A stretch of 64,000 bases of DNA from an uncultured Algibacter sp. (GTDB taxonomy: Bacteria; Bacteroidota; Bacteroidia; Flavobacteriales; Flavobacteriaceae). Where the stretch lies: contig NZ_CANKXK010000007.1 of NCBI RefSeq assembly GCF_947487605.1, positions 154,171 through 218,170 of the forward strand, given 5' to 3'. Shown here piece by piece: positions 1-8,776 of the stretch. A program made the position numbers and the translations under genes. The notes under the pieces are model-generated. The model was not told where the DNA came from. It ran no database searches and worked only from the letters and a program-made list of their open reading frames with translations. Each line of letters starts with the position of its first letter. The stretch's first letter is position 1.

Positions 1-211
1 GTCGTCTTAAAAAATTAACAGCTGCATTACGAACCCGTCCTTGGTCATTCCCATGAATGGAAATCGTAACGCTGCTATTAATTAAGAAATTTGATGAATT
101 TTGAGTAATGTCATTGGGCCATGGCATTAAATTTAAAGTCTCATTTAGTTTATTTTGAGCATTTAATAACATACCGCTAATAAAGATTATGGTTACTATG
201 GTGTTTTTCAT
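1..211 (-). CDS. GH20 beta-N-acetylhexosaminidase, N-terminal fragment
   Basis: The gene runs off the left edge, so only about 70 N-terminal residues are visible. They begin with a signal peptide (MKNTIVTIIFISGMLLNAQ). A stretch containing NLMPWPNDI and a short beta-strand segment follow, as in the GH20b domain that precedes the catalytic barrel of family 20 hexosaminidases. Such enzymes release terminal beta-linked GlcNAc or GalNAc in the periplasm or at the cell surface. The start lies 57 bases downstream of the proposed nagB stop region boundary on the same strand (nagB ends at 224), so the two are probably cotranscribed, with nagB first. The catalytic domain lies outside the window, so the family call rests on the N-terminus and on the neighbouring GlcNAc genes. 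Confidence 0.65.
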   Translation of the reverse strand, partial: MKNTIVTIIFISGMLLNAQNKLNETLNLMPWPNDITQNSSNFLINSSVTISIHGNDQGRVRNAAVNFLRR

Positions 212-223
212 TTTAAAATGATT

Positions 224-2152
224 TTAAAAATGGTAGCGCTTAAAGGCTTCAATAGCAGCATAATCTGCTAGACCAAGGTCGTTATATTTTTTTGCTGTTA
301 ATCTGTTTCTGTCTTCAACACGTACCCAGAATTCCCTAGAGTCATCACCCTGAAACATCACCCCATCTTTTTGCGATTGGTGGTAAAAAATAGCATGTCG
401 TTTCTTAAGTACTTGGTCTGGACTCATTGGTACTGCCATTTCTATCTCGTATGATTCCCATTCGTGCCATGCACCGCGATATAACCATACCCAGCAATCG
501 TTCATGTATGTATTATGCTTTAATGCTTTTAAGGCTTCAAACAAAGCATCAAGGCACACTTTATGTGTGCCGTGTGGGTCTGCGAGATCTCCAGCAGCAT
601 AGATTTGATGCGGTTTAATTTTGGCAATTAAATCACTCATGATATTAATATCCTCTTGTGATAGGTTGTTCTTTTTAATGGCACCTGTTTCGTAAAAAGG
701 GAGGTCTAAAAAGTGAACGTTTTCATCGTTTAAGCCTAAATATCTGGTAGCAGCAAGCGATTCGCTTCGTCTAATAAATCCTTTTAGTTTTCGTACTTCT
801 GGAGAATCTATGGCATTTGCCTTTTTTCGATTTAAACAATCAATGATTACTTCAGATTCATTACAATCTGGTGATAGTGACTTAGATATTTCTGCAAATT
901 TTAAAGCTTCTTCATCTGAAACTGCGATGTTTCCTGAGGTTTGATAAGCAATATGTACATCGTGCCCTTGTTCAACCAATCTATCAAAAGTACCGCCCAT
1001 AGAAATTACATCATCATCTGGGTGTGGACTAAAAATAATGACTCGCTTTTTTGGGATGTTAGCACGCTCTGGTCGGTTAGAATCATCGGCATTTGGTTTC
1101 CCACCAGGCCATCCTGTAATGGTGTGTTGTAACTTATTGAACATTTTAATATTCAAATTATAAGCAGTGCCTTCTTCAGCCAAAAGCCCAGACATACCAT
1201 TATCGTTATAATCTTTGTCGGTTAATTTTAAGAATGATTTATTTGTTAACTCACTTAACCAAACCACAGCTTTTAATTTTAGAGCCTCGTTCCAAACACA
1301 GGATGTTACAATCCAAGGTGTTTTAATTCTTGTTAATTCTGATGAGGCACCTATGTCTAACACAAAGGTGGTGTTATTATGTTCTTGTAAATAGGTTGCA
1401 GGCACGTGAGAAGTTATATTGCCTTCAATGGTTTTTTTAATAATTTCAGCTTTACTAATTCCCCAACCTAATAATACAATTCTTTTAGCACTTCTTACGG
1501 TACCCACTCCCATGGTGATGGCTTTTCTAGGTACATTGTCTATACCTAAAAAAGCTGGTGCAGCATCCACACGAGTAATATGGTCTAAGGTAATGCATCG
1601 GGTGCCAGAATTAAAGTGAGATCCAGGTTCGTTAAATCCTATATGTCCTGTTCTTCCTATGCCTAATAATTGAAAATCGAGTCCACCAAGTGCTTTAATC
1701 TTCATTTCATAATCAATGCAATATTGGTATAAATCGTCGTTGCTTACAGTACCATTTGGGATATTAATATGTTCTGGTAATATATCCACATGATTAAAAA
1801 GGTGCTCATGCATAAAGTAGTGGTAACTTTGAATATTACTTTTATGCATAGGATAGTACTCGTCCAAATTAAAGGTGATAACATTGGCGAAGCTTAAGCC
1901 CTCCTCTTTGTGCATTCTTATAAGTTCTTCGTAAACTTTTATAGGAGAAGAGCCCGTGGCTAAGCCTAAAATACAATTTGAATTAGTCTTCTGTTTGTCT
2001 TTTATTAAGTTTGCTATTTCTTGGGCAACTATTATAGATCCTTCGGCGGATGAGTTTACACAAACGTTATGAATTTTCTCAAAACGTGTTTCCTCAAACT
2101 TACCTGGTTCTGTGTATTTAATGTTGGGATAGCTAGCAATATCTGCATTCAT
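224..2152 (-). CDS. nagB: Glucosamine-6-phosphate deaminase fused to a PIG-L family deacetylase domain
   Basis: About 642 residues. The N-terminal half is a NagB deaminase, which converts glucosamine-6-phosphate to fructose-6-phosphate and ammonia. It shows the NLDEYYP motif and the GIGRTGHIGFNEPGS active-site loop. The C-terminal half (roughly residues 370-640) is a PIG-L/LmbE-type metal-dependent deacetylase domain with PHPDDD and a DPHGTH metal motif. Long NagB proteins of this architecture are usual in Bacteroidota; the second domain may deacetylate an amino sugar. An upstream in-frame Met at 2242 would add 30 hydrophobic, poorly conserved residues. I chose the Met at 2152 because a typical NagB N-terminus (NADIASYPN...) begins there. 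It sits between the GH20 gene and the divergent lytSR-nagP-nagX operon. Confidence 0.9.
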   Translation of the reverse strand: MNADIASYPNIKYTEPGKFEETRFEKIHNVCVNSSAEGSIIVAQEIANLIKDKQKTNSNCILGLATGSSPIKVYEELIRMHKEEGLSFANVITFNLDEYYPMHKSNIQSYHYFMHEHLFNHVDILPEHINIPNGTVSNDDLYQYCIDYEMKIKALGGLDFQLLGIGRTGHIGFNEPGSHFNSGTRCITLDHITRVDAAPAFLGIDNVPRKAITMGVGTVRSAKRIVLLGWGISKAEIIKKTIEGNITSHVPATYLQEHNNTTFVLDIGASSELTRIKTPWIVTSCVWNEALKLKAVVWLSELTNKSFLKLTDKDYNDNGMSGLLAEEGTAYNLNIKMFNKLQHTITGWPGGKPNADDSNRPERANIPKKRVIIFSPHPDDDVISMGGTFDRLVEQGHDVHIAYQTSGNIAVSDEEALKFAEISKSLSPDCNESEVIIDCLNRKKANAIDSPEVRKLKGFIRRSESLAATRYLGLNDENVHFLDLPFYETGAIKKNNLSQEDINIMSDLIAKIKPHQIYAAGDLADPHGTHKVCLDALFEALKALKHNTYMNDCWVWLYRGAWHEWESYEIEMAVPMSPDQVLKKRHAIFYHQSQKDGVMFQGDDSREFWVRVEDRNRLTAKKYNDLGLADYAAIEAFKRYHF

Positions 2153-2362
2153 AAACTTGATTTTTAATCTATTAACTATATCAAAATTACGGGTTAAAAA
2201 ATTTGATGCGAAAAAAAATATATGAATAACATCATTTTGCATGCAGACAGCATATTACAACCGATAAGTGATTTTAACTTAATAAACTATTGCCATTTTA
2301 ATTGTAAGTTACCCATTATATCACTAAAATTGCTAGGGGTTAATACCCTAAAATACTAACTT

Positions 2363-2545
2363 AACCCGTTGCGTATTTTGAGGAGAATTTGTCAAAACGA
2401 GTAAAATTAGCTCATTTTTATGAGTAAAATTTGTATCGAGAATCCAAATTTTCCATTTTAAAACTTGTTCTCGATACGATTTTCTGTTGAAAATTACTCG
2501 AACTGACAATTTAGTTTAATAAAAAATAAAAATACCCAACGGGCT
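2363..2545. repeat. Nested imperfect inverted repeat, MITE-like or long RNA hairpin
   Basis: Three pairs of arms nest around one centre. The outer pair is ACCCGTTGCGTATTTT (2364-2379) with AAAATACCCAACGGGC (2529-2544). The middle pair is GTCAaaaCGAGTAAaATT (2391-2408) with its near-complement at 2490-2507. The inner pair is GTATCGAGAA (2433-2442) with TTCTCGATAC (2468-2477), and it continues into a CAAATTTT/AAAACTTG stem. The element fills most of the gap between nagB and the LytS gene. It could be a small non-autonomous mobile element or a structured leader. The arms are seen directly; the mobile-element reading is inference. Confidence 0.6.
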
Positions 2546-2646
2546 AACTTAAAAAGACTATTATTTCACTATTCAACAAAAATATAAGGCGCACTATACC
2601 ACTTAAATATCATGTTTTATTTTGGCTTGGATATTTTACGTTTAAT

Positions 2647-3609
2647 GTGGTTAGATGGGGAAGTTACTTTGATGACTATTGGTATTCGTTAAAATCTAAT
2701 TTAGTTGAGTTCCCCATTCATATTATTGTTGTTTATATAAATGTGTATTACCTCATACCAAAATTCATTTTAAGAAAAAAGTACCTCACCTACATTGGGT
2801 ATTTGGTACTGATGTTAATTTTAGTGTATTTGGTAAGAACTGGCTTTAATTACCTTTTAGTTTCAAAAGAGATATGGCCAGAAGCTGAGGAGGCTGGAAA
2901 ATTTCTTGAAACTAACCATGTTATTGCGGTTGTTTTAGGAGAGCTTTATGTTTTAGGGTTTGTAACTGCCATTAAACTATTAATTGACTGGCCACTAGAA
3001 TTAAGGCGGAACGAAGATTTAGCAAAGTTGCAATTAAGCACAGAATTGAAGTTTTTGCGTACCCAAATACAGCCACATTTCTTTTTTAACACATTAAATA
3101 ATTTATATGCCTTAACTTTAAAAAAATCTGAGGATGCACCACGATTGGTTATTAAATTGTCCGATTTAATGCAATACGTTTTGTATGAAGTGAAGGGGTC
3201 TAAGGCAAGTTTGTTAGAAGAAATTAATCATTTAAATAATTATATTGATATTGAGCATATTAGGTTTAAGGATAGGATTGAATTAGAAATGGATATTACT
3301 GGTGATATTGAAGATGTAGAAGTGCCACCATTATTATTTTTAACCTTTGTTGAAAATTGTTTTAAACACGGTTTAAAGGATAACGATATTATAAAAATAA
3401 ACATGAGTTTTGAGGTTGTTGCTAAGGCATATTTAGAATTTAAGCTCACTAATAATTTTAATCCTAATACAGATATAGAACTAAGAAAGGGTATAGGGAT
3501 AAAGAACACAGAGCGTCGTTTAAAATTATTATTTGCCAACAATTTTGTTTTAAAAAGTACTATTGAAGATAATTTATATAGCTTATTTTTAAAAATTCCA
3601 GTGCGATAA
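2647..3609 (+). CDS. LytS/YehU-type sensor histidine kinase (His_kinase family)
   Basis: A membrane sensor kinase of at least 320 residues. Several hydrophobic helices (to about residue 120) precede a cytoplasmic His_kinase domain with the phosphoacceptor motif QIQPHFFFNTLNNL, an N-box VENCFKHGL and a G-box KGIGIKN. It should phosphorylate the LytTR regulator encoded 45 bases downstream. The first available standard start is GTG at 2647, but the frame stays open upstream to 2548. That upstream stretch encodes a plausible kinase N-terminus (YHVLFWLGYFTFN), so translation probably starts earlier at a rare codon such as ATT at 2560 or 2563. The divergent GlcNAc genes suggest that it controls amino-sugar use; this is inference. 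Confidence 0.88.
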   Translation: MVRWGSYFDDYWYSLKSNLVEFPIHIIVVYINVYYLIPKFILRKKYLTYIGYLVLMLILVYLVRTGFNYLLVSKEIWPEAEEAGKFLETNHVIAVVLGELYVLGFVTAIKLLIDWPLELRRNEDLAKLQLSTELKFLRTQIQPHFFFNTLNNLYALTLKKSEDAPRLVIKLSDLMQYVLYEVKGSKASLLEEINHLNNYIDIEHIRFKDRIELEMDITGDIEDVEVPPLLFLTFVENCFKHGLKDNDIIKINMSFEVVAKAYLEFKLTNNFNPNTDIELRKGIGIKNTERRLKLLFANNFVLKSTIEDNLYSLFLKIPVR

Positions 3610-3654
3610 ACACGGGATGTCGAATGAAAATATTTAAAAAGTGATCATAATTAG

Positions 3655-4377
3655 ATGAAAATTAAATGCATAATTATAGATGATGAACCATTAGCCATTG
3701 AGGTTATAGAAAATCATTTAAAGAATTTTGATCATGTTGAGGTTGTTGAAACATTCCATAACCCACTAAAAGCATATCGTGTTTTAGAGCAGGAAAAAAT
3801 AGATGTCATTTTTTTAGATATTAATATGCCACAAATGACGGGATTCACTTTTATTGAAAATCTAAACCAAAAACCTTTAATAGTAATTACCACAGCTTAC
3901 AGAGAATATGCGGTTAAGAGTTTTGAATTAAATGTGTTAGATTATTTAGTTAAGCCCATACCATTTAATCGCTTTTTAAAAACCATGAATAAAATTTATC
4001 AGCAGGTGTATATTAATGCATCTATGGGTGATACCAGTTTACAACAAGAGCCACATATTTTTTTAAAGGTGAATAAGAAATTGCTAAAAGTAAATCTTAA
4101 TGATATTCTTTTTATAGAAAGCCTTAAAGATTATATAAAGGTGATTACTAGGTTAGGCGATTATGTGGTGCACAAATCACTTACAGCGATTACCGAAGAA
4201 TTACCCCAATCTAATTTTTTACGAATACATAGGTCTTATACCATTTCAATAAATAAAATAGCTGCTATTGAAGGCAATACCATAGAGATTGCAAATAGAA
4301 GAATTCCTATAGGGAGAAACTATTTAAAGCAAACCAAAGAGCGAATATTAAACACCAATGATAATTCAGAAAAATAA
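3655..4377 (+). CDS. LytR/AlgR-type response regulator with LytTR DNA-binding domain
   Basis: A 240-residue regulator. The receiver domain (residues 1-120) has acidic residues D9/D10, the phosphorylation site D55 within FLDINMP, and the conserved lysine in VKPIPF. A LytTR DNA-binding domain follows (about 130-235), with typical IESLKDYIKV and FLRIHRSYTISI segments. It is the evident partner of the LytS kinase just upstream. It lies 23 bases before the sugar permease gene, so kinase, regulator, permease and acyltransferase look like one operon. Likely targets are this operon and the divergent nagB-GH20 genes, but no binding site was identified. Confidence 0.92.
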   Translation: MKIKCIIIDDEPLAIEVIENHLKNFDHVEVVETFHNPLKAYRVLEQEKIDVIFLDINMPQMTGFTFIENLNQKPLIVITTAYREYAVKSFELNVLDYLVKPIPFNRFLKTMNKIYQQVYINASMGDTSLQQEPHIFLKVNKKLLKVNLNDILFIESLKDYIKVITRLGDYVVHKSLTAITEELPQSNFLRIHRSYTISINKIAAIEGNTIEIANRRIPIGRNYLKQTKERILNTNDNSEK

Positions 4378-4400
4378 AACACTAAAACAAATTAATAATT

Positions 4401-5732
4401 ATGTCTAGCACAAATCAATCTTCATCACCAACCAAAAACAGCACATTTGTTCCAATACTAATTATAGCTGGACTATTCTTTATTTTTGGATTTGTTACTT
4501 GGATTAACGGTGCGTTAATTCCGTTTATGAAAACCATTAACGAATTAACCGATGCGCAATCTTATTTAGTGGCCTCTGCATCCTATATTTCTTTTGTAGT
4601 TATGGCGTTGCCAGCATCCTATGTTATTAATAAGATTGGTTATAAAAAAGGGATGTCTTTAGGTTTAGTTATTATGGGTTTAGGCGCGTTGGTTTTTATT
4701 CCTGCTGCCGAAGCAAGAACGTATTGGATGTTTTTAGCAGGTATTTTTATTCAAGGTGCAGGCATGACCTTGTTGCAAACCGCATCAAATCCGTACATCA
4801 CTATTTTAGGGCCTATTGAAAGTGCTGCTAAACGTATTGCTATTATGGGAATAGCCAACAAAGTAGCGGGAGCCTTAGGGTCTGTTATTTTTGGCGCTAT
4901 TTTATTATCTGGGATTGATGAAATAAAAGAAAAGCTAAGTACTGTTACTGATTCTGAAAAATCAGAGTTGCTAAATGTTATGGCAGATAGTGTTGTAACA
5001 CCGTATATTGTTATGGCTATTGTGTTATTTATTTTAGGTGTTTTAATTAGAAAAGCACCATTACCACATGTGGAGGCAGAACCTATTGAAGCATCAAAAG
5101 ATGGGGAAACAGCCAAAACAAGTATTTTTCAATTTCCACATTTATGGTTGGGCGTACTCGCATTGTTTGTTTATGTTGGCGTTGAGGTTATTGCAGGAGA
5201 TACCATTATTTCCTATGGGATATCGTTAGATTTACCTGTGAGTCAAGCCAAATTTTTTACCTTATTTACCTTAATGGCTATGGTGGCTACATATTTTTTG
5301 GGAGTCCTTTTAATTCCAAAGTATATGTCACAGGCATTTGCATTAAAAGCTAGTGCCATATTAGGTATTATATTATCGTTTTGTATTGTGTTTTCTACAG
5401 GATTTACATCTGTTTTGTTTGTGGCTGCATTAGGAATAGCAAATGCTTTAGTGTGGCCAGCAATATGGCCATTAACTTTAAAAGGCTTAGGGAAATTTAC
5501 CAAAACCGCATCAGCTTTATTGATAATGGCAATTTCAGGTGGTGCTATTATTCCACCTTTATATGGAAGACTTGTTGATACAAACAAAGCCGATTTATTG
5601 GCGCAGGGTATGGACGAAATTTCGGCATCTGCTGAAGCAGCAACAAACGGCTATTGGATTTTACTACCATGCTATATCATTATATTATACTATGCTTTTT
5701 GGGGGCATAAAGTAGGACTCAAAAAAGTGTAG
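4401..5732 (+). CDS. nagP: Sugar MFS permease of the FucP/GluP/NagP type
   Basis: A 443-residue inner-membrane transporter with about twelve hydrophobic helices. Its N-terminus (LFFIFGFVTWINGALIPFMK) is characteristic of the FucP/GluP sugar:proton symporters, which include NagP, the GlcNAc permease of many marine bacteria. It follows lytSR and precedes a nagX-type gene by 10 bases. That pairing, plus nagB and GH20 across the divergent gap, makes N-acetylglucosamine the most likely substrate. The family includes fucose, glucose and galactose carriers, so specificity is inferred from context only. The symbol is given on that basis. Confidence 0.82.
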   Translation: MSSTNQSSSPTKNSTFVPILIIAGLFFIFGFVTWINGALIPFMKTINELTDAQSYLVASASYISFVVMALPASYVINKIGYKKGMSLGLVIMGLGALVFIPAAEARTYWMFLAGIFIQGAGMTLLQTASNPYITILGPIESAAKRIAIMGIANKVAGALGSVIFGAILLSGIDEIKEKLSTVTDSEKSELLNVMADSVVTPYIVMAIVLFILGVLIRKAPLPHVEAEPIEASKDGETAKTSIFQFPHLWLGVLALFVYVGVEVIAGDTIISYGISLDLPVSQAKFFTLFTLMAMVATYFLGVLLIPKYMSQAFALKASAILGIILSFCIVFSTGFTSVLFVAALGIANALVWPAIWPLTLKGLGKFTKTASALLIMAISGGAIIPPLYGRLVDTNKADLLAQGMDEISASAEAATNGYWILLPCYIIILYYAFWGHKVGLKKV

Positions 5733-5742
5733 ATAATCTTTT

Positions 5743-6828
5743 ATGAAAAAAAGAATTGAAGCCGTTGATATTTTAAGAGGATTTACCATTGCAGCAATGA
5801 TTTTGGTGAATACCCCAGGCACTTGGAATCATGTTTACCCACCATTATTACACGCCCAATGGCATGGGTTAACACCAACCGATTTAATATTTCCGTTCTT
5901 TTTATTCATTGTTGGTATTTCTATTTACTTCGCTTATAAAAGCAAGCCTAATACAAAATCGACTTACAAAAAAATAATCATTAGAAGTTTAAAACTTATC
6001 GGTTTAGGATTGGTTTTGAACTTGTTTTTACCCTACATCCCCTTTTTTGAAGATTTAGAAACTGTGAGACTTCCTGGAGTACTGCAACGTATTGGAGTGG
6101 TTTTTTTAGTTACTGCCATTCTGTATATGAATTGTAATTGGAAAAAACTTATAGGGATTGGTGTAATTATATTATTAGTCTATTGGTTATTTTTAGGTTT
6201 TATACCGTTTGCAGATGGTACTGTGCCTACGTTTGATAGAGCGCCAAATAATTGGGCAAATTATATAGATTTAAATGTGTTAGGAAAGCACACATGGCAA
6301 CCAGATTATGACCCCGAAGGGATTATAAGTACGCTCCCTGCAATTGTTAGCTGTATCTTAGGGGTTTTAATTGCTAAACTTTTAGATGGGTTTGCTCAAG
6401 TAAAATGGTTGTTTCTAGCTGCATTTTGGTTGTTAGTTTCGGGATATGGATTCCATGTACTATTTCCAATTAATAAAGCCATTTGGAGTAGTAGTTTTGT
6501 TTTGGTAACTAGTGGTTGGGGCACATTGATTCTGGCAATTATTTATTGTTTTACAGATGTTTTACGTTTAAAGTTTGGCACTATATTTAAGTATGTAGGT
6601 ATGAACGCTATTACTATTTATTTTCTATCCAGTTTTATATCTAAATGTTTTTATCTTACTAAGGTGGAAGAGAATCATAATATCCATTCTTATCTGTATG
6701 ATTCACTTTTTGAGCATACATTTTTAACAAATGAGATGTCGTCGCTCTTGTATGCGCTATCTGTAGTGTTTTTTTATATGATGCTTGGTTATTTTATGTA
6801 TAAGAGAAAGGTTTTTATTAAGGTGTAA
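5743..6828 (+). CDS. nagX: NagX-type transmembrane acyltransferase (DUF5009, HGSNAT-like)
   Basis: A 361-residue polytopic inner-membrane protein. The N-terminal signature (AVDILRGFTIAAMILVNTPG, then LTPTDLIFPFFLFIVGISI) is that of the DUF5009/DUF1624 family related to heparan-alpha-glucosaminide N-acetyltransferase. Homologues called NagX sit in GlcNAc and chitin regulons, but their exact reaction is not settled. Acyl transfer to a glucosamine-containing sugar is a reasonable guess. It is the last gene of the lytSR-nagP-nagX run, 10 bases after the permease. Its stop codon lies in a palindrome shared with the convergent sulfatase gene. Confidence 0.85.
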   Translation: MKKRIEAVDILRGFTIAAMILVNTPGTWNHVYPPLLHAQWHGLTPTDLIFPFFLFIVGISIYFAYKSKPNTKSTYKKIIIRSLKLIGLGLVLNLFLPYIPFFEDLETVRLPGVLQRIGVVFLVTAILYMNCNWKKLIGIGVIILLVYWLFLGFIPFADGTVPTFDRAPNNWANYIDLNVLGKHTWQPDYDPEGIISTLPAIVSCILGVLIAKLLDGFAQVKWLFLAAFWLLVSGYGFHVLFPINKAIWSSSFVLVTSGWGTLILAIIYCFTDVLRLKFGTIFKYVGMNAITIYFLSSFISKCFYLTKVEENHNIHSYLYDSLFEHTFLTNEMSSLLYALSVVFFYMMLGYFMYKRKVFIKV

Positions 6829-6844
6829 AATAGTTCTATTTTAC
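6825..6844. terminator. Palindrome containing both convergent stop codons
   Basis: A perfect 20-base palindrome, arms GTAAAATAG and CTATTTTAC with a TT centre. The TAA stop of the nagX-type gene and the TAG stop of the convergent sulfatase gene both fall inside it. It is probably a short bidirectional terminator, though the stem is AT-rich and no long T-run follows on either side. Confidence 0.45.
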
Positions 6845-8728
6845 CCTATAAAGCTGTATCGCAATAAGCTGTCGCTCTTGATGTTCTTTATGTTGAATTT
6901 GTTGCGGGCTAACATATAAAAAGCTGTCCGATTTGGTTAATTGTAGTACACCAATTTCAGATTTTATAATGTCCTTTTTAAAGGTTTCTGGTTTGTCAAA
7001 ATCTTCCCAATAGGCGCTTTCACCTTCTAAAAGGGTTTCAAAATTTCTATGAGCACTATCTGTTAGTGTTGAGGTAATACTATTTTTTTCTGTTGAAACT
7101 GAAAATTGCACCTCATTAGGATTAGGCATTTTGTTTACCAAAAACACCTTGTACTTCCCTGGAGTATGTACTTTAATTTTATAAATAGCACTATCTGAAA
7201 CTTTAGACCAACCTTGTAAATTATGATTTCTATTGATTAAACCGTTTGAAATATAACTAGGAGACGCTGCGTATATTTGGGTGAACGCTCTGTCCTTAAA
7301 ACCAATTTGAAGCGTGGGCATATTAAACGAATTGGCTTTAAGAATACCTTGATACCAAATACTTAATTCTTTTTCAAGCTCTGACGTTTTTGCAGGTAAA
7401 CTATCTATTAAATTGTGAAATTCCTTAGGGTCGTTGATAACATTGTAAAGTCCTTGTCTAATACGCCCTTGATTTTGAATGTATTTGAAGTCTCCTTTAC
7501 GAATTGCTAAGCCTTGGTTTTTAAAATGAAATGTTGATTTAAAGTCTTTTGTTAGTGGTGAGCTGGCTGTAATCATAGCATCTTCGGTATTTTCAGTTGA
7601 AGAACCTTTAGGGCTATGATTAGCGAAGAATATTGGGTTTTTAACAACGTTTTTTCCATCAAATATGGGTGAAAAATCAGTGCCATCCAATGTTAATGAT
7701 TCTGGTAATTCTATATGACTCATACTAGCCAAAGAAGGTAATATGTCTTCAATTTTAGCTAAATGGTTTACTTTTTTTGGAAGTAATTGGTCTTTCCATT
7801 TTACAAAAAGTGTTGATTTTACGCCGTTTTGCCAGTTTTCGCCTTTGGTACCTCGTAATCCTGATGGATTTCGCATTTGCCATTCCTTTTCGGTTAATCC
7901 AAAACGGTAACTTCTGGTCCATGGTCCGTTATCGCTCATAAAAACAATAATGGTATTTTCGGTTAAACCATTTTTATCCAAAGCATCGAGCAGTCTCCCA
8001 ATATTATGGTCTAGATTATCTATCATTCCATAAAGGGTAGCCATAGGTTTTGATAGCCCTTTATCTTCATACTTTTTTATATAGGATTCTGGAGCGCGCC
8101 AAGGGTTATGTGGTGCTAAATGAGACATGTAAGCAAAAAATGGTTTGCCTTCTCTTTCTTGCGTTACAAAATCGATGGCCATATCGGTAAGAGCATCGGT
8201 AGTAAAACCTTTAGTCTGTATCGGTTTTCCGTTTAAAAGCCCTGTGTTGTTCCAGTAATTGTATAGGCAGGCATAGTAAGCTTCGTCAAAACCTCTGTCC
8301 CAAGGGAAATAGCCATCCGTTTTCCCAGAATGCCATTTGCCCCACATGCCTGTATTGTAACCATTCTTTTGAAATATTTCAGCTATCGTGGTTTCATCTA
8401 AATTCATAAAATCACGACCCGCATGAACCGATGTTACCCCTGTTCTTAAATAGTTTCGTCCAGTCAGTAAAGCAGCTCTTGATGGCGCACAAACATTTTG
8501 TAAATAGAATTGTTCGAATTGAACAGACTCATTTCCTAGTTTATCAAGATTTGGGGTTTCTAAATATGGATTTCCATGTAAGGATAAATCGTCGAATCCC
8601 ATATCATCTGCTTGAATGATAAGGATGTTTGGTTGAGGCGTTTGCTTTTCTTCGGAAGTATCTTTACAGCTAACAAAAATAGTTGTTAAAATTATGATTC
8701 CTAGTCTGATAATATTTGCTTTTAACAT
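6836..8728 (-). CDS. S1-family formylglycine sulfatase, lipoprotein
   Basis: A 630-residue arylsulfatase-like enzyme. A lipoprotein signal ends at C21 (FVSC). The alkaline-phosphatase-fold domain starts near residue 33, with metal-binding DD41-42 and the sulfatase signature C80-A-P-S-R followed by AALLTGR. C80 would be converted to formylglycine by the maturation enzyme. MSDNGPW and GLRGTKGENW are further typical segments. The last 150 or so residues form an extra beta-rich domain beyond the sulfatase core. It should remove sulfate from a glycan in the periplasm. It lies 48 bases downstream of the GntP permease gene. The S1 subfamily, and so the substrate, cannot be assigned by eye. Confidence 0.9.
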   Translation of the reverse strand: MLKANIIRLGIIILTTIFVSCKDTSEEKQTPQPNILIIQADDMGFDDLSLHGNPYLETPNLDKLGNESVQFEQFYLQNVCAPSRAALLTGRNYLRTGVTSVHAGRDFMNLDETTIAEIFQKNGYNTGMWGKWHSGKTDGYFPWDRGFDEAYYACLYNYWNNTGLLNGKPIQTKGFTTDALTDMAIDFVTQEREGKPFFAYMSHLAPHNPWRAPESYIKKYEDKGLSKPMATLYGMIDNLDHNIGRLLDALDKNGLTENTIIVFMSDNGPWTRSYRFGLTEKEWQMRNPSGLRGTKGENWQNGVKSTLFVKWKDQLLPKKVNHLAKIEDILPSLASMSHIELPESLTLDGTDFSPIFDGKNVVKNPIFFANHSPKGSSTENTEDAMITASSPLTKDFKSTFHFKNQGLAIRKGDFKYIQNQGRIRQGLYNVINDPKEFHNLIDSLPAKTSELEKELSIWYQGILKANSFNMPTLQIGFKDRAFTQIYAASPSYISNGLINRNHNLQGWSKVSDSAIYKIKVHTPGKYKVFLVNKMPNPNEVQFSVSTEKNSITSTLTDSAHRNFETLLEGESAYWEDFDKPETFKKDIIKSEIGVLQLTKSDSFLYVSPQQIQHKEHQERQLIAIQLYRVK

Positions 8729-8776
8729 GCCTTTAATAAATTTTGAAGCCTACTTCAAATGTCTAATTCTAATACT

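Noticed and set aside
2612..2646. ATG at 2612 as a start for the LytS-type kinase
   Set aside because: It is out of frame with the kinase coding sequence.
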